The notes under the pieces were generated by a model that did no database searches, was not told where the DNA came from, and worked only from the letters and a program-made list of their open reading frames with translations. Of a DNA stretch of 64,000 nucleotides, positions 33,901 through 40,074 are shown one piece after another. This stretch comes from Cladocopium goreaui (taxonomy: Eukaryota > Sar > Dinophyceae > Suessiales > Symbiodiniaceae), in contig CAMXCT020002026.1 of the NCBI GenBank assembly GCA_947184155.2, positions 32,501-96,500 on the forward strand, written 5' to 3'. Within the stretch, counting starts at the first letter, position 1, and each line of letters starts with the position of its first letter. Both the position numbers and the translations under genes were made by a program.

Positions 33901-36830
33901 CGAAAGAAGTTTCAGCCATCCGAAATCCACCCAGGAGACCTGGTTGTCCCTTTGCAGAACTCTGACACATGTGACACTTTGAGAATCCATCAACTCAACA
34001 CTCAATCTGATCTTTTTGTAGTTCCCCAAAGTATCTCACAAAAAAATCTGACATATTAATGTCAGTGACATATTATGACATATTATGACATATTATGACA
34101 TATTATGACATATTATGACATATTATGACCATGTTTCAACACTGCCAGCATTGTCAAGCTGTGGAGGTGAAGCTCTGGGACCTGGAAACCGGTGAGGTGT
34201 CCCAGACCCTCGACTGCTGCTTGGCTGTGGATGGTTTGGACGATTCACGATGATTCAGTGTCAGTTTGGGCAATGAAGACCTTCAAAGCTTTCCCATTCT
34301 TGAACAAAAAGGAAGAAATTCTGTGAATCGAAGATCATGAAAAGATCTTGAAGTGATTTTCAGTGATTCATCTCATCAGCCCTGTCCATCCTGGCCAAAA
34401 TTGGATTGTTGGGCCAGGTCAACATCACTTGACACAATGCCTGGACGTGGATTGGGACAATGACTTGGTCCTGACTGGTTCCTTCGAGTCTTGGTACGTG
34501 CAGATTTGGGCCCCAAAAGTCTCACTGGCTCGTTGATGGAAAAGGGGGACCAACCTTTTTTTCATCACTAATTAGTCACTATAGTCTAATTAATGGTATC
34601 TACTAGATCTACCAGGTAGATCATATTTTTTTCCACAAGGACAGCATCAAGAATATCTGCAGGGCAAACGATATTGACGCGCGATATGCTTCAAGCTTGC
34701 ACGGAAGCGCCATATATGGGCATGCCCTTGAAATGTTGAAACCCTCACATGCCACAAACCATTGATTTGTTTCAGAGAAGCCCAACTTCAAACACACACA
34801 TCCAGAAATATACTCATGTTCTGTCTATCTATCTATCTGTCTGTCTATCTATAGACATGTATATTTATATATATATATACCTATGTCTGTAGACACAGCT
34901 ATGTCATGTATGATCATGTTTATATGTAACATATGTACTGTAATATATATATATGGAACCGACCGCCGAGGATTTTCAGATAAAGCTCTGGGACATGAAG
35001 TCCACCTCCCTGGTGCAGCAGTTCGTCCAACAGAACCGCTGTTTGACCCGCGTCTGTTTGCACTGAAGATTCCCCAGGAGATTCCCAGATTCCCACAACA
35101 CTGGGTTGCTGGGTTCAACGGCTGACCTTTTGCCACAAGAAATGGGTTCCGAAGTTTCCGAAAAGAGGTGGATTTTGTTGAGTCATGAATCATGATCAGC
35201 AACGGCAGGAGTCCATCGAGAAAGAGAACAGACATGTCCAGCGGGCCGCTACGCGGCTTTGTGGCTGATCATCATGACGCCGCAAGGTCAGTGGACCTGA
35301 GTGAATTAGTTGCGGAATTTTCAAATGCATGTTGCATGCTGTTCTCAGATGTATAAACCAAAATAGCTTGAGGATTTTGACGAGGTTGAGGAAACATGCT
35401 TGACATATTAGGTTTTCTGTCAAAAGACGATCGACGAATACCTGGCAAATCACAAGATTTGCTTGGAATTGACAATGACTGTGGTTACTGAATTAAGAAA
35501 TGCACGACTTCATGACAGCCCTTTGGCCGCAATGGATCATTTCCTACCTGCTTGCATGGTGCACCATCGTGCGCTGGAATGTTACACCTAAACACCTCAC
35601 AGTGCTTGAAGACTTTTCAACTTCCACCGGATCAGTTTCCAGACCCGGATCGGTCTTGTTTGTTTTTTTGCGGCCATGCACGAAATTCGCCACTGGCCTG
35701 TTTTTTGCCTTACTTCAGAAGGGATGCGATTATTGATGGGTGCCTACAGGTCACTCTAAGCATCTCTTCCTGGCAAGCTTTGGTGGGCAAAGGCAATTAC
35801 TGCTTTCAGCCGCCCTTGATTTTTTGGTATAGAATTGGATCAGAGGCATTCGAGGGACCTCATGGGTAGAGTAGAGTTTACATCACACACACACACACAA
35901 AGTATCCGGTTTCCAAACGAAAGGTTCCGGAATTCTTTGGAAGCTGTCACGGCCTGATACTCATACTTCATGACTGGTCTCTTGCTGGATCCCGCTGATA
36001 AAGTCACTTGGATCCTTATCGGCAACTCGCAAAGTGAGACAGCTGATTTGTACCGCAGAACAGTAGCTGTGGATCCTTATCGGCAACTCGCAAAGTGAGA
36101 CAGCTGATTTGTACCGCAGAACAGTAGCTGTGGTGGTGATGATGAACATTGCAATGGAAAAATCTATCAGAGATATGCCATCTATGATGATCTGTGCTTG
36201 ATTCCAATGGTCAGATGCCGAGGACTGCGAGGAATCCAGAAGATTTAGATTTGGAATTTAGATCAATGATATCAATGTTCATCATCCTTCATCTCAAAGA
36301 CAGGGAACTCCTGGCAGTTCAAAGGGGAAGCGTGATATGCTCATCAGGGGACCATGGCGCAAGGGGTGACTGGCGGTGACCGGTGAATCACGGTCCAGGT
36401 CCTGCGCTCTGTTTGAAATCGACCCCAAGGTGCACAGCCGGTGGGGATGATGTGCCACCTTCGAGCAGATGACAACTGCGGACTACAGCCTCAATGCTGT
36501 CACATGCATGCACCTGTTTAGTCCTTGTTTGTTTTTTGGTTGCACTAATTCATGATATCATTAAATATTTATAAATCATTATTCATCATTATGATTAATT
36601 ATTGATCAATTATAAGTTGGTTTACCAGTTAAGTTTGCCACTTAAACAGTGAAACCATGTAAAACATTGTAAAACACCCATAGTTGGCCCAACTCCCTGG
36701 TGGTCCTATGTCCTAAGTTGTCATCATCGCAGGCCACTGCTTTAAGATTGCGGCCAGCAGCAGAGCGCTTTCGGCTTGGCCCAATGACCTCAGTGTGGTG
36801 GTCTGGTGGGGTTGTCAGTTTGGGTTAGGG
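18822..36830 (+). CDS. WD40-repeat protein gene (multi-exon, interrupted by a LINE in an intron; umbrella)
   Basis: At least eight separated plus-strand segments translate into WD40-blade pieces with the typical ending '(K/V)LWDxxxG' or 'VxIW'. They lie between plausible AG acceptors and GT donors. WD40 proteins fold into beta-propellers that act as binding platforms; which complex this one serves cannot be read from the sequence. The best join is from exon 21879-21995 to exon 33582-33663: the first ends in phase 1 and the second starts with two bases, so the blade continues across an intron of more than 11 kb that contains the LINE. Other joins are not resolved, and I cannot exclude two genes. 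First and last exons are unknown, and the gene could continue into the exons after 36.9 kb. No terminal exon or stop was identified. Confidence 0.5.
20531..20705 (+). CDS. Putative exon, WD40/PQQ-like blade
   Basis: Contains MVVGSNTGHLYVMDLATAK followed by a Trp-Lys-Trp ending, which matches a propeller blade (small-residue turn, then an aromatic/Asp-Leu strand). Borders are approximate; the frame stays open beyond a likely donor near 20694-20705. Confidence 0.45.
21578..21690 (+). CDS. Putative exon, WD40 blade
   Basis: An acceptor GCACAAG|G precedes a segment reading HLNHYDLRNGKAIWKLP, which has the shape of the last strand of a WD40 blade and the start of the next. The 3' border is not resolved. 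Confidence 0.5.
21879..21995 (+). CDS. Exon, WD40 blade just upstream of the LINE
   Basis: Acceptor CATCGTAG|C and donor CATG|GTAAAG frame 117 bp that translate in one frame with AMDVDFDRRLALCASKDD followed by PMKLWDLKMH, a textbook WD40 blade (Val/Leu-rich strand, Ser-x-Asp turn, then LWD). It ends in phase 1. The next phase-compatible blade exon is at 33582, on the other side of the retrotransposon. Confidence 0.65.
22680..23723 (+). CDS. LINE ORF1: RanBP2-type zinc finger, coiled-coil RNA-binding protein
   Basis: The frame is open from 22458. The first ATG in frame is at 22680 and gives a 347-residue protein. Residues 9-28 match the RanBP2 zinc-finger consensus exactly: Trp9, Cys11, Cys14, Asn18, Cys25, Cys28 with spacings W-x-C-x2-C-x3-N-x6-C-x2-C. 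Fingers of this family bind single-stranded RNA or ubiquitin. A basic, Lys/Gln-rich stretch follows, then a charged coiled coil at about residues 180-270 and an acidic segment with DMEDEGMDKVMEKM. By position it is the ORF1 protein that would package LINE RNA. It ends at TAG 23721-23723. ORF2 lies in the -1 frame, which is also open through all of ORF1. The zinc finger and coil make this frame the real one; the overlapping frame reads as Arg/Ser/Gly-rich noise. Confidence 0.8.
   Translation: MAMTSREPWRCVWCKRLNKHSTAQCGSCYTVWNKCIDIHYVHGQKNYTQESNRSTSRKKWQKEDWDSYGYSPRRRTDPAAGYPSPSPRKRTKASKQKKNKQQDNYGAPALDPPWQATASSMQHHAEAATSSAGGAEASLLTELVQVLESSDKPLSDEIQTVIEKAKRPIEPPPATAKTVRQTFDKLEKKRKSLQQAQNARAKLHKSWTQYVEESIKRWQTFATDFAKKDAELEQKVTEAQEALLEAKKKYDTAKEDNDRQDQTGDKVEEISDMEDEGMDKVMEKMATSEEIQANISMMVENLETLRMKPNIDQSEHVHKKQRTQEGGEASTPGFGASALTPFPAPGK
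23723..33145 (+). CDS. LINE ORF2 polyprotein: repeated N-terminal modules, RNase H, AP endonuclease, reverse transcriptase, zinc fingers, methyltransferase-like domain
   Basis: About 3,140 residues counted from 23723; the frame is open back to an ATG at 22454, but that part is a shadow of ORF1. Order: (1) residues about 1-1150, no known domain, with two copies of a roughly 90-residue module (510-600 and 755-843) and a second short module; (2) RNase H with D1197 in YTDGSS, E1270, D1295 in CTDS and D1353; (3) exonuclease/endonuclease/phosphatase domain with N1441, E1475 in QEAR, D1594/N1596 in MDAN, D1658-H1659 and final H1688; (4) reverse transcriptase with motif A D2107 in FLDLTEAF and a WMDD box (D2260-D2261), followed by a thumb; (5) two zinc fingers starting at C2594 and C2630; (6) a Rossmann-like domain with HAFAG (from H2839), GPPC (C2909) and LEHP (E2992) that resembles C5-cytosine methyltransferases but lacks a clear ENV motif. 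No in-frame ATG lies near the ORF1 stop, so a -1 frameshift or non-ATG start is likely; I see no canonical slippery heptamer. Confidence 0.85.
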   Translation, partial: DQRKEVCLGLEQGHFRQEDYVVHQWTHSILEEPNFINEWKASIQALDLAFDITDEPVFSLSELRGGKSSGRRGRQRAHVKFNAIAELYVGEEHALSLQRWRFPCGLPVSDTKLFCPLDYPLTDESSFMSMGNTDRRNQFGYEPPTHQIGLLEREEVAIDPADLPAPDHEMTTVEVEVEEAAENSDYEGSVSEGTYRDREGDWFASLIFALDFPPVPLRIDWNNQEDMHRQAAHALEVSPHELYYLHHVRCTPQDLEDAGVVALIGHKHGDLMQGSTLQLVLLDVEFHAAVPTIQPEVVRRVVRLPRQIGRLALLHRLGLAAYCRTTRQSCIIWSDGVIISHHSVRPIDVEHGMYMRIAVPPNDSEARHIGTRCIATACHQGVTMTELCDRHALFTMGWYDTIIDPPLVPLRPDDDEFMLLQMTTKMPPLPARPWFLSKTSECQIDGLIPADHAEEDIGEITRDYASALDRPVPGGILPQPGLDEQPEHIHHLVEQLEEHGGIEMEEEGPVLYVTTWLLNHPMQSQCRASRTVRLTQNFALWHQQFLRAWTDLLEEGVFVNFYIVFPQPPATRMQPEHLPHIILLQRSPEGARAAVLTVLDTRNPEQGLQHSAHFLHTITSKAELIDVVDKNEVCYPAISELQCMAWHGEQELREEHRLATHHGISFLLILQDVTYMTTTAWDTAEEEALNLMQQRHSTWTSDRTGRAPTGLDPSAPVFRPGRPIIQMQSEFVQDVFDAWAEKIDQCQEEERSIQFEVWFVDHDRERLQCIEPRKVRLFEDYTTWEQLIKNSWRELLVPHEEHELFLIQPAPPDLANDVAGHILIVQNPHETLVTNLMTVYLHDGPTSLRGPQQQVAGTTHEHIYMDHIVTGLGLADRCLHPTASHHCEVWYENNQLRPGQPWMGRSGMGILVHLRPNLPQGPVLLQLDMIVTRSRERQTHGQVAHTHGPREQLSITEEMPDSSDEAPRATTLIAGDIQEPFPTCIELEGKINSDSVQEELKRWGHHVIAFDCHPHNKFFCIKSGADPEAATYHYLFCHSDVADDEGCFAHSTGCPMNEIQLMKFLCQLGYTRAVILHQETIYANWVRVKFLHQEPLPELQQKSPRQRTPWPVKPTADGPTRRKLFELNTTKAMSTTCQLRTDFSAEDLESFFQSAKDVLCRDFSLDDLPDFVKEAIHPAVDDIVDIDAFDRLLIYTDGSSRPEGRRLPPERADELGWADTWAFLVIGERFQPDDQPSEFHALGWLAHPVRYNPTGQAFNGASRIGADQAERAAVTFAGLWRLAQNTNVRAVICTDSATTGGQAFGTLGTADPDESFRLMRGVYQALQCALPADLLTLHHTKSHAGDPFNEFVDIVAKAESTRSFNHKRQQLDLSIWRRHMSHFWMLFADKFGVPKWHDGQFDVPPPELPAIDRTPAQTNKGLTRKHRNIRVQCGLCLATANVQSLSKGPDGHGGKLHYLQQQMKDFNINCMGIQEARTDAGMRTANNILVFASGGQGGQLGVETWINLDQPIGWQYKKGHCQLHHFHRSDFCVVHSDPRRLLIRCDNVTSSFWIFNTHAPHSGRSLQERQEWWDLSVQILQQHCDQDPLYWLMDANAPPGQADDTIVFAQGYATTATTAFLRAALQAQQLCLPATADCHVGSRSTWTAIDGKTEHCIDHIAIPMEWKSKCTWSQVLHEFDLAQAHDDHAVVVLQLQWETVVQLPIKQHQAQTSRSGELCNFDDKAFRTQLRRYEPADWQTDVEAHADGLINHIQQAMTAHIPRRQNDAKKIYVTDDVWQLRLQKLQCRQKCKAVRRQIGRESLRQCFRAWKDPQTQEANLVAENYNYGTTLRCHQIKWYCEFVTLRKQMRKALQSSKHEYLKRNLMKTDEKTAATDLLRMLKPFIGPTNLKQQKKKPLPMIKDADQQPCALPNEALAVWISFFQNMEGGTRVTADQLRRDWIEDLSALRQEDFALDMQEFPTLVDLEIALRRVPSRKAKGPDDIPGEICHFHADILAVQMCTQMMKLALHGQEPLLYKGGRLIPAYKGKGDPCQVASFRSLLVSSYLGKSIHRSLRQHQAQAYEHFLQAQQLGGRRKVPVQMALHQARAFLRRARERRISVGLLFLDLTEAFYRILRELTMGGQPTDELLAFVLHRLQLPPDAIHQLHGLLDERTALQQAGLSFTARNCIRAIHQNTHFWLQGQADLVATYLGTRPGDSFADLIFGFTWSVVLRKLQGYMEEHGMAVQLPARQDPPFFADTGAQQDHGEAKTYLGPTWMDDLCLCLQGESPSQLERNLGPAIGYLLDLCYSHLMTPNLSKGKTELLLSFRGVGSRKHTIQHYGPNASGYYDVLCEHQAQRITVVKAYRHLGGQLHHTSDQNGEVRIKIATAHQAFNQHRRLLYHNDQVELAKKVEIFNTLVVTKMLYGADSWIAQDSRTMRKFETAVIKLYKRLLRWRHDGHHTSQQVLAAVQQHAPVILLRRARLRYLVTLFQCGVPDIWHLLGEDTQWVRLIEDDMNWMWQQLRHASSLRDPRDHPQQWFELIAHHPRYWKRLLSRACHHDMLQRRKVYHVTALHERVFQRFREVQIEQRQDPTDISIRRPHADPEDVVYGCMGCRLKCKNKAGEGAHMYKKHNQVSVLRCYIDQTQCRACLREFHTFTKMKAHLYHSEACRATLLAGPKCDELAPGAGSRADRLLEQQHDRCLPPLQAAGPMNQPQRARAFNDIDESLHIYMVDLLVEYGASDQTIMDFDRAMKIWILDHAISWTRTQNTLRFFRDNLTKEDADALTFDIAEVTEELNYLMDHRTWDFLKEAAKDREESHDIAWCHHECQAWQEWWLQLSQMHIPRVFGRQRIILHAFAGRRRLGDIQYYLEKDLPQEAPYSLVVVSLDIVIDRQWGDATREDTRKLWLAAIRDCFVVGFIAGPPCETWSRVRGVNSPPADDAINPAALEQPSPGHGLPRILRTHQDLWGLDSLAIRELLQILTGNDLLSFALEAIIEIALAGSVGVLEHPAEPTDLPEAAAIWRLPLMNVICQLPGVERVRFAQGLLGAKTVKATELLCVNLPSIIASLHANRVQHELPKGQSVGKDEKGNWKTSSLKEYAPAMCKGISEAIRLVFDSTEVASGIADAPEHLVAICHAMQTYDFGLTFGPDYARRS
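33486..33552. repeat. Decamer array TGTTGTGACA, about six copies
   Basis: Perfect or near-perfect tandem copies of a 10-bp unit end about 30 bp upstream of the acceptor of exon 33582-33663. A related decamer array is at 34048-34128. Confidence 0.9.
33582..33663 (+). CDS. Exon, WD40 blade just downstream of the LINE
   Basis: Acceptor CTCGTTTGCAG|G and donor CAAC|GTAAAC bound 82 bp reading GRLVCFKDALAAKLLRQF. It starts with two bases that complete the phase-1 codon left by exon 21879-21995, giving a continuous '…LWDLKMHG-GRLVCFKD…' blade boundary. This is the best evidence that the LINE sits in an intron of one gene. Confidence 0.55.
34048..34128. repeat. Decamer array TATTATGACA, about seven copies
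   Basis: The unit differs from the TGTTGTGACA array 500 bp upstream by two G-to-A changes. It lies just upstream of the next WD40 exon. Confidence 0.9.
34159..34236 (+). CDS. Putative exon, WD40 blade end
   Basis: Reads VEVKLWDLETGEVSQTL, a classic WD40 terminal strand and linker, followed by a possible GATG|GTTTGG donor. The acceptor could be the AG at 34157-34158 or at 34147-34148; neither joins in phase with exon 33582-33663 if that exon ends at the GTAAAC donor, so a small exon or a non-GT donor may lie between. Confidence 0.5.
34378..34512 (+). CDS. Exon, complete WD40 blade
   Basis: Between acceptor CTCATCAG|C and donor CCAAAA|GTCTCA the frame contains WIVGPGQHHLTQCLDVDW followed by DNDLVLTGSFESWYVQIWAPK. 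This has all parts of a blade: the His-x-x-x-(Cys/Val) strand, the Asp-rich turn, 'LTGS' and a final 'VQIW'. Confidence 0.55.
34821..34880. repeat. TCTA/TCTG and TA microsatellite
   Basis: A CTAT-type tetranucleotide run is followed by a TA run inside a putative intron. Confidence 0.8.
34980..35050 (+). CDS. Exon, WD40 blade end
   Basis: Acceptor GATTTTCAG|A is followed by IKLWDMKSTSLVQQFVQQ, again the LWD ending of a blade and the linker to the next. The 3' end is approximate (a GTCTGT donor-like site lies near 35051). Confidence 0.5.
36009..36133. repeat. Perfect 61-bp tandem duplication
   Basis: 36009-36069 is repeated base for base at 36070-36130, plus three further matching bases. The period is not a multiple of three, so if this lies in an exon the second copy shifts the frame. 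The first copy reads well in one frame (…VTWILIGNSQSETADLYRR…), which may be coding, but no flanking splice sites are clear. Confidence 0.9.
36724..36830 (+). CDS. Putative exon, WD40-like blade
   Basis: After CATCGCAG|G the frame reads HCFKIAASSRALSAWPNDLSVVVWW, resembling a WD40 strand pair with a final 'VVVW'. The 3' border is not resolved. Confidence 0.35.
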
Positions 36831-36981
36831 TAGTGTTTTTTTTTTGTGAATATGTATTCTAAATGGGGCAGTTTGAAGCTTTTTTGGTAATTACGTGAAC
36901 ATCCAGTGACACCAGTGATCTGGTAGTTGCAAACAAAGTCCTCTGAAGTTGACCGGGACCTGCTGATATTGTCTCTTCGCA

Positions 36982-37200
36982 GCTCCGGTCCCAGGCTTGG
37001 AGCAACTTTTTCGTCAGCCACCAGCGGCACTGCACGGGAGGCTGTCGGAAAGAGGTGCAGATGGGATGGCGAGAGTCTGAACAACACCTTCCCCAGACCG
37101 GGTTGGATCCAAAATATTCCGAGCTGGCTGGTCCATCACGGTCTGGCCCTTTTTTCAGACCTACAGGGATCTTCAGGAACATTCCATGGAAGAGTTAGGG
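36982..37200 (+). CDS. Putative exon, unrecognised protein
   Basis: After TCTCTTCGCAG the frame is open for about 70 codons and looks coding: charged and aromatic-rich, including FFVSHQRHCTGGCRKEVQMG. It ends at a stop near 37196, so a donor probably lies before it. No domain recognised. It could be part of the WD40 gene or the first seen exon of the following gene. Confidence 0.35.
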
Positions 37201-37473
37201 AATCTTTGAGCCAGTGTTTCGTGGATGGTTGGGAATAGGTCGGCGTTTGATCGTCCCAGAATGCAGGCACAGTCTCCCTATCTTGGTTGCTGCGCACCTT
37301 TGTTGGAACCTTGTATCCTTTTCATGGCAAGGTGCAAGCAGAATCATCTTTTGAAGGTAACCGTGAATCAATGTAAGAATCAATGTAAATCATTGTAAAT
37401 CAATGTATCAATCGAATATCTCGTTAAATCATGGAGGATATTGTATGATGCACATTGATGCACGATATTCCAG

Positions 37474-37613
37474 GACATCGATGAAAGGATGACCGGGATT
37501 GACCGGGCCAAGGCGCACCAGCTGTTGGGCAACCTGCGGTTCTCGCCGCAGCAAGCGTCTGGAGCTTGGGACGCAGCCGGAGATTGCCGGAGCATCAGAT
37601 CTGTGCTGAAAAG
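37474..37613 (+). CDS. Exon of unrecognised host gene
   Basis: Acceptor ATATTCCAG|G and donor AAAAG|GTAGGC enclose 140 bp reading DIDERMTGIDRAKAHQLLG and more, ending in phase 2. It joins in frame to 37842-38005 (…VLKR-LEALSPSQD…). Charged, probably helical. No family recognised. Confidence 0.6.
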
Positions 37614-37841
37614 GTAGGCGAACGTAGGTCTGCATCATGCAGTTATGATGCAGTTATGCAGATTGATCATTATTTATCGGTATCATAAATCATAAATCTT
37701 CGTAAATATTCATAAATATTCATAAATAGTATCTCTCTCTCTCTCTTTCTCGCAATATGCATATAAGTAAGTATACATTTACACACACACACGCATATTT
37801 ACATATGTCGTGTGTACATGCACACATATGACTGATGTCAG

Positions 37842-38005
37842 GTTGGAAGCTTTGAGCCCATCGCAGGACTGCCGTGCGTCAAGACTTTCTTTGGTGATCT
37901 CCTTCCGTTCCCTGAGTTCACTTTGGAAAAGCACCTTTTCCTCTGGTCAGGAGCTCATCTTGAATCCAAAAACCTTGGCAGTGCCTGGCACTCACAAAGC
38001 GACAG
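37842..38005 (+). CDS. Exon of unrecognised host gene
   Basis: Acceptor GATGTCAG|G and donor GACAG|GTCTGT. The first base completes the Arg codon left by the previous exon, and the last base joins in frame with 38049. Translation includes LSPSQDCRASRLSLVIS and ends …PGTHKAT. No domain recognised. Confidence 0.6.
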
Positions 38006-38048
38006 GTCTGTATGAATGTTATGGAATCTGTTTGAGAAATGAGAACAG

Positions 38049-38332
38049 CTCATTTCCCGTGGGATTTACGATTCGATTTCGTCAGTGATATTGAGCCTCA
38101 AGCGGATATGATTCCTGCAAAGCACGCACACCAGTGCTACGCAGTTTTTCTAAGCAATGGACCAGCGCGCAGAGAAGCCAACTGCATTTTCACCACCGGA
38201 AAGGCTCCTTGTGGAGGTGAAGGCCAACTTTTTGTGATCCTCAGTAGTCAGCCTGATTTTGTGCAGGGCAGATGCTGCTCTCCGAAGGATTACGATCAAT
38301 TGCTGGATTGGACAAGACAGTACCTCCAATGA
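38049..38332 (+). CDS. Exon of unrecognised host gene (3' end uncertain)
   Basis: After GAGAACAG the frame continues in phase from 38005 and reads AHFPWDLRFDFVSDIEPQAD, then HQCYAVFLSNGPARREANC. It stays open to a TGA at 38330-38332, but a GGAG|GTGAAG donor near 38218 could end it earlier. No family recognised. Confidence 0.5.
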
Positions 38333-38368
38333 TTTGATCCTCAGGAGATAGCTTGTTTGCTAGATTTT

Positions 38369-39026
38369 CAGGGGGACATGCCAGGATTCAGTGGTGATCT
38401 ACTTATATCTACTTGCCCACTGCCGTGCTCAAGCCGAAAAACCAGAAAAATGTTGATGCAGATACTGTTCACATCTGTTCACATTGGTTTCCTTATTGAC
38501 CTGGGTTGTCGAGAAAACATCGGCCTGATCAAATCTGTGCTTGAACAAGACTCGCGCTTAAAGCTTTGCTGGGATTTTCAAGAGGTCTTGCAAGGCTTGA
38601 TCTATCAAGCACATCCCAGTGAATTTAATGCTTGCTTAAAGAATGTGATCGATGTTCAAAAACCATTTTCCCGAACCGAGAATCATTTGGCATCACTTTC
38701 TTCAAAGATGAAAGAGGTAGCTTCTGTCCAAAAAGATCCTACTTGTCGCGCAGAACTGGCTGCGCCCAAGATGGACCCGCCAGACTGGGACAAATACCAC
38801 GCATGCAGTGAACGTGCATTTCGAAGGCCGTTTTCCCGGCATTTCCTGGAGTATGGTGCTTCTAATGTCCTTGCTATCGAGGCCATCATTTTCCCTCTGC
38901 GGGCTACTTGCAGTTTTGATGAAACAAGTGGAGAATGACAAGTACGACATTGAAACCTTGGTGTCATTGAGAAAAGAAGTTCTGATGCAATGCCCTGAGT
39001 CTAGGAACCAGGCCAGAGCAGCGTAA
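38369..39026 (+). CDS. Exon(s) of unrecognised host gene, with a frame change near 38.9 kb
   Basis: After GATTTTCAG the frame is open to 38938 and looks coding: IGLIKSVLEQDSRLKLCWDF, then a charged helical stretch. From about 38910 the coding-like reading moves to another frame (VLMKQVENDKYDIETLVSLR) that ends at 39026. A CTACTTGCAG acceptor at 38911 suggests a short intron; a frameshift is the alternative. No domain recognised. Confidence 0.45.
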
Positions 39027-39140
39027 AGTATTTTCGCCACTGGGCTAAAATCCGTCACTTCGAGGCAATGAGACAGTCGAGAATGGAATAGAATGGACAA
39101 CGGATCCGAAGAACATGAGACAATTATCGTCATGTTACAG

Positions 39141-39232
39141 GAGTGGTCGACCAGGCTCAGGAAACTCCAAGTGGATCCACTCCTGATTCAATGCCCTTCC
39201 AGGGAGATCAGCTTGATGAACTTCTCTGCAAG
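39141..39232 (+). CDS. 5' half of a host exon split by the tyrosine-recombinase element
   Basis: Acceptor CATGTTACAG|G opens an exon whose frame runs VVDQAQETPSGSTPDSMPF and on to …LDELLCK. It is cut at CAAG (39229-39232), the left end of the element. The other half starts at 47210 in the same frame. The sequence across the removed element reads smoothly (…LLCK-VLWNLDLRRED…). Until an empty site is found, this allele should be treated as interrupted. Confidence 0.6.
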
Positions 39233-39309
39233 AAAGTTCCTAGAACGCTTTGTGTAAAGGCATGCTCAATAATTTGATTGCTGTGGGTCATTTTAGGTTC
39301 AAACCAGAC
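39229..39309 (+). repeat. A1: left split direct repeat
   Basis: 81 bp identical to A2 (46849-46929). It begins with CAAGAAAG, forms the left terminus of the element and ends seven bases before the ORF0 ATG, so it must also act as leader and perhaps promoter region. Confidence 0.95.
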
Positions 39310-39316
39310 ATAGTGA

Positions 39317-40072
39317 ATGAACTGTAGAAAGTGTAGGCAGGCCGAAGCTTACGAAGAGGACAGCTGGTGCTTGGGGTGTTCTGGACTTGAGACCCTTCAA
39401 ACAGAACTTGGAGCAGCTTGGAAACTTGCTGGTTTCAGAGCTGCTGCTCACGACTCAATTGTGAGTTGTGTGCGCCAGGTTCGAGCGCTGCGTTCACTCG
39501 CGAGCAGCTCATACAGCGCTGACCGTAGTCGTGCAGCTGTGGAGAGCGTGCAGTCGAAGGGTCTAGCGGCGCCGCCCAGTCCACCCAAAGCACCTGCAAG
39601 GAGTCGGAGTTCTTTGCCTGCACCACCACCTCCTCCCAGTGTGAAAAGGCAAGAGGAGAGTGAGGAGAGTGAGGATTTAGAAGAAGAATCAGAAGAGGAA
39701 GAGATTGGAGAGAAAGTTACCGGGGCTTGCCCCAAAAGTGACCCATCTCGAAAGCCTCCTGAGCCCGAGGTTCCTCCACGAGAACCGCAGGACGATCGAG
39801 AACCATTACGCAGAAGCAGCCATCATCATCGACATCGTGAAGAAGAACGCCGAGAGGCAGATTGGGACAAGCCGAAAGAAAAGAAGTCAGGTAAGAAACA
39901 CAAGCGAAAAAGAGAAGATCGGAAGAGAGGAAATCGTGGAGGTTCTAAGCATCCACGTTTATACAGGACATTAGACGATCCTAACATCCGTGTTCATCGT
40001 CGTCCTCCAGGCAGTTTTTGGGATAGTGAGAGATCCCTTGCTGGCCCTGGGCCGCGCAGTTCTCATCGCTGA
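39317..40072 (+). CDS. YR element ORF0: zinc-ribbon, acidic/basic low-complexity protein
   Basis: 251 residues from ATG 39317, only seven bases after repeat A1. The N-terminus has a Cys pair motif, C3-x2-C6 and C18-x2-C21, likely a small zinc ribbon. It is followed by a helical segment, Pro-rich linkers, a long Glu/Ser run (about residues 114-136) and a His/Arg/Lys-rich tail. Probably a nucleic-acid-binding accessory or Gag-like protein; no known family is recognised. Its TGA (40070-40072) is followed after two bases by the ATG of ORF1, suggesting translation by reinitiation. It is in the -1 frame relation to ORF1 just as ORF1 is to ORF2. Confidence 0.7.
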   Translation: MNCRKCRQAEAYEEDSWCLGCSGLETLQTELGAAWKLAGFRAAAHDSIVSCVRQVRALRSLASSSYSADRSRAAVESVQSKGLAAPPSPPKAPARSRSSLPAPPPPPSVKRQEESEESEDLEEESEEEEIGEKVTGACPKSDPSRKPPEPEVPPREPQDDREPLRRSSHHHRHREEERREADWDKPKEKKSGKKHKRKREDRKRGNRGGSKHPRLYRTLDDPNIRVHRRPPGSFWDSERSLAGPGPRSSHR

Positions 40073-40074
40073 GT

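Noticed and set aside
39297..39309. GGTTCAAACC in the A repeats as a tRNA B-box
   Set aside because: No A-box, acceptor stem or anticodon arm at tRNA spacing was found; the match is short and probably chance.
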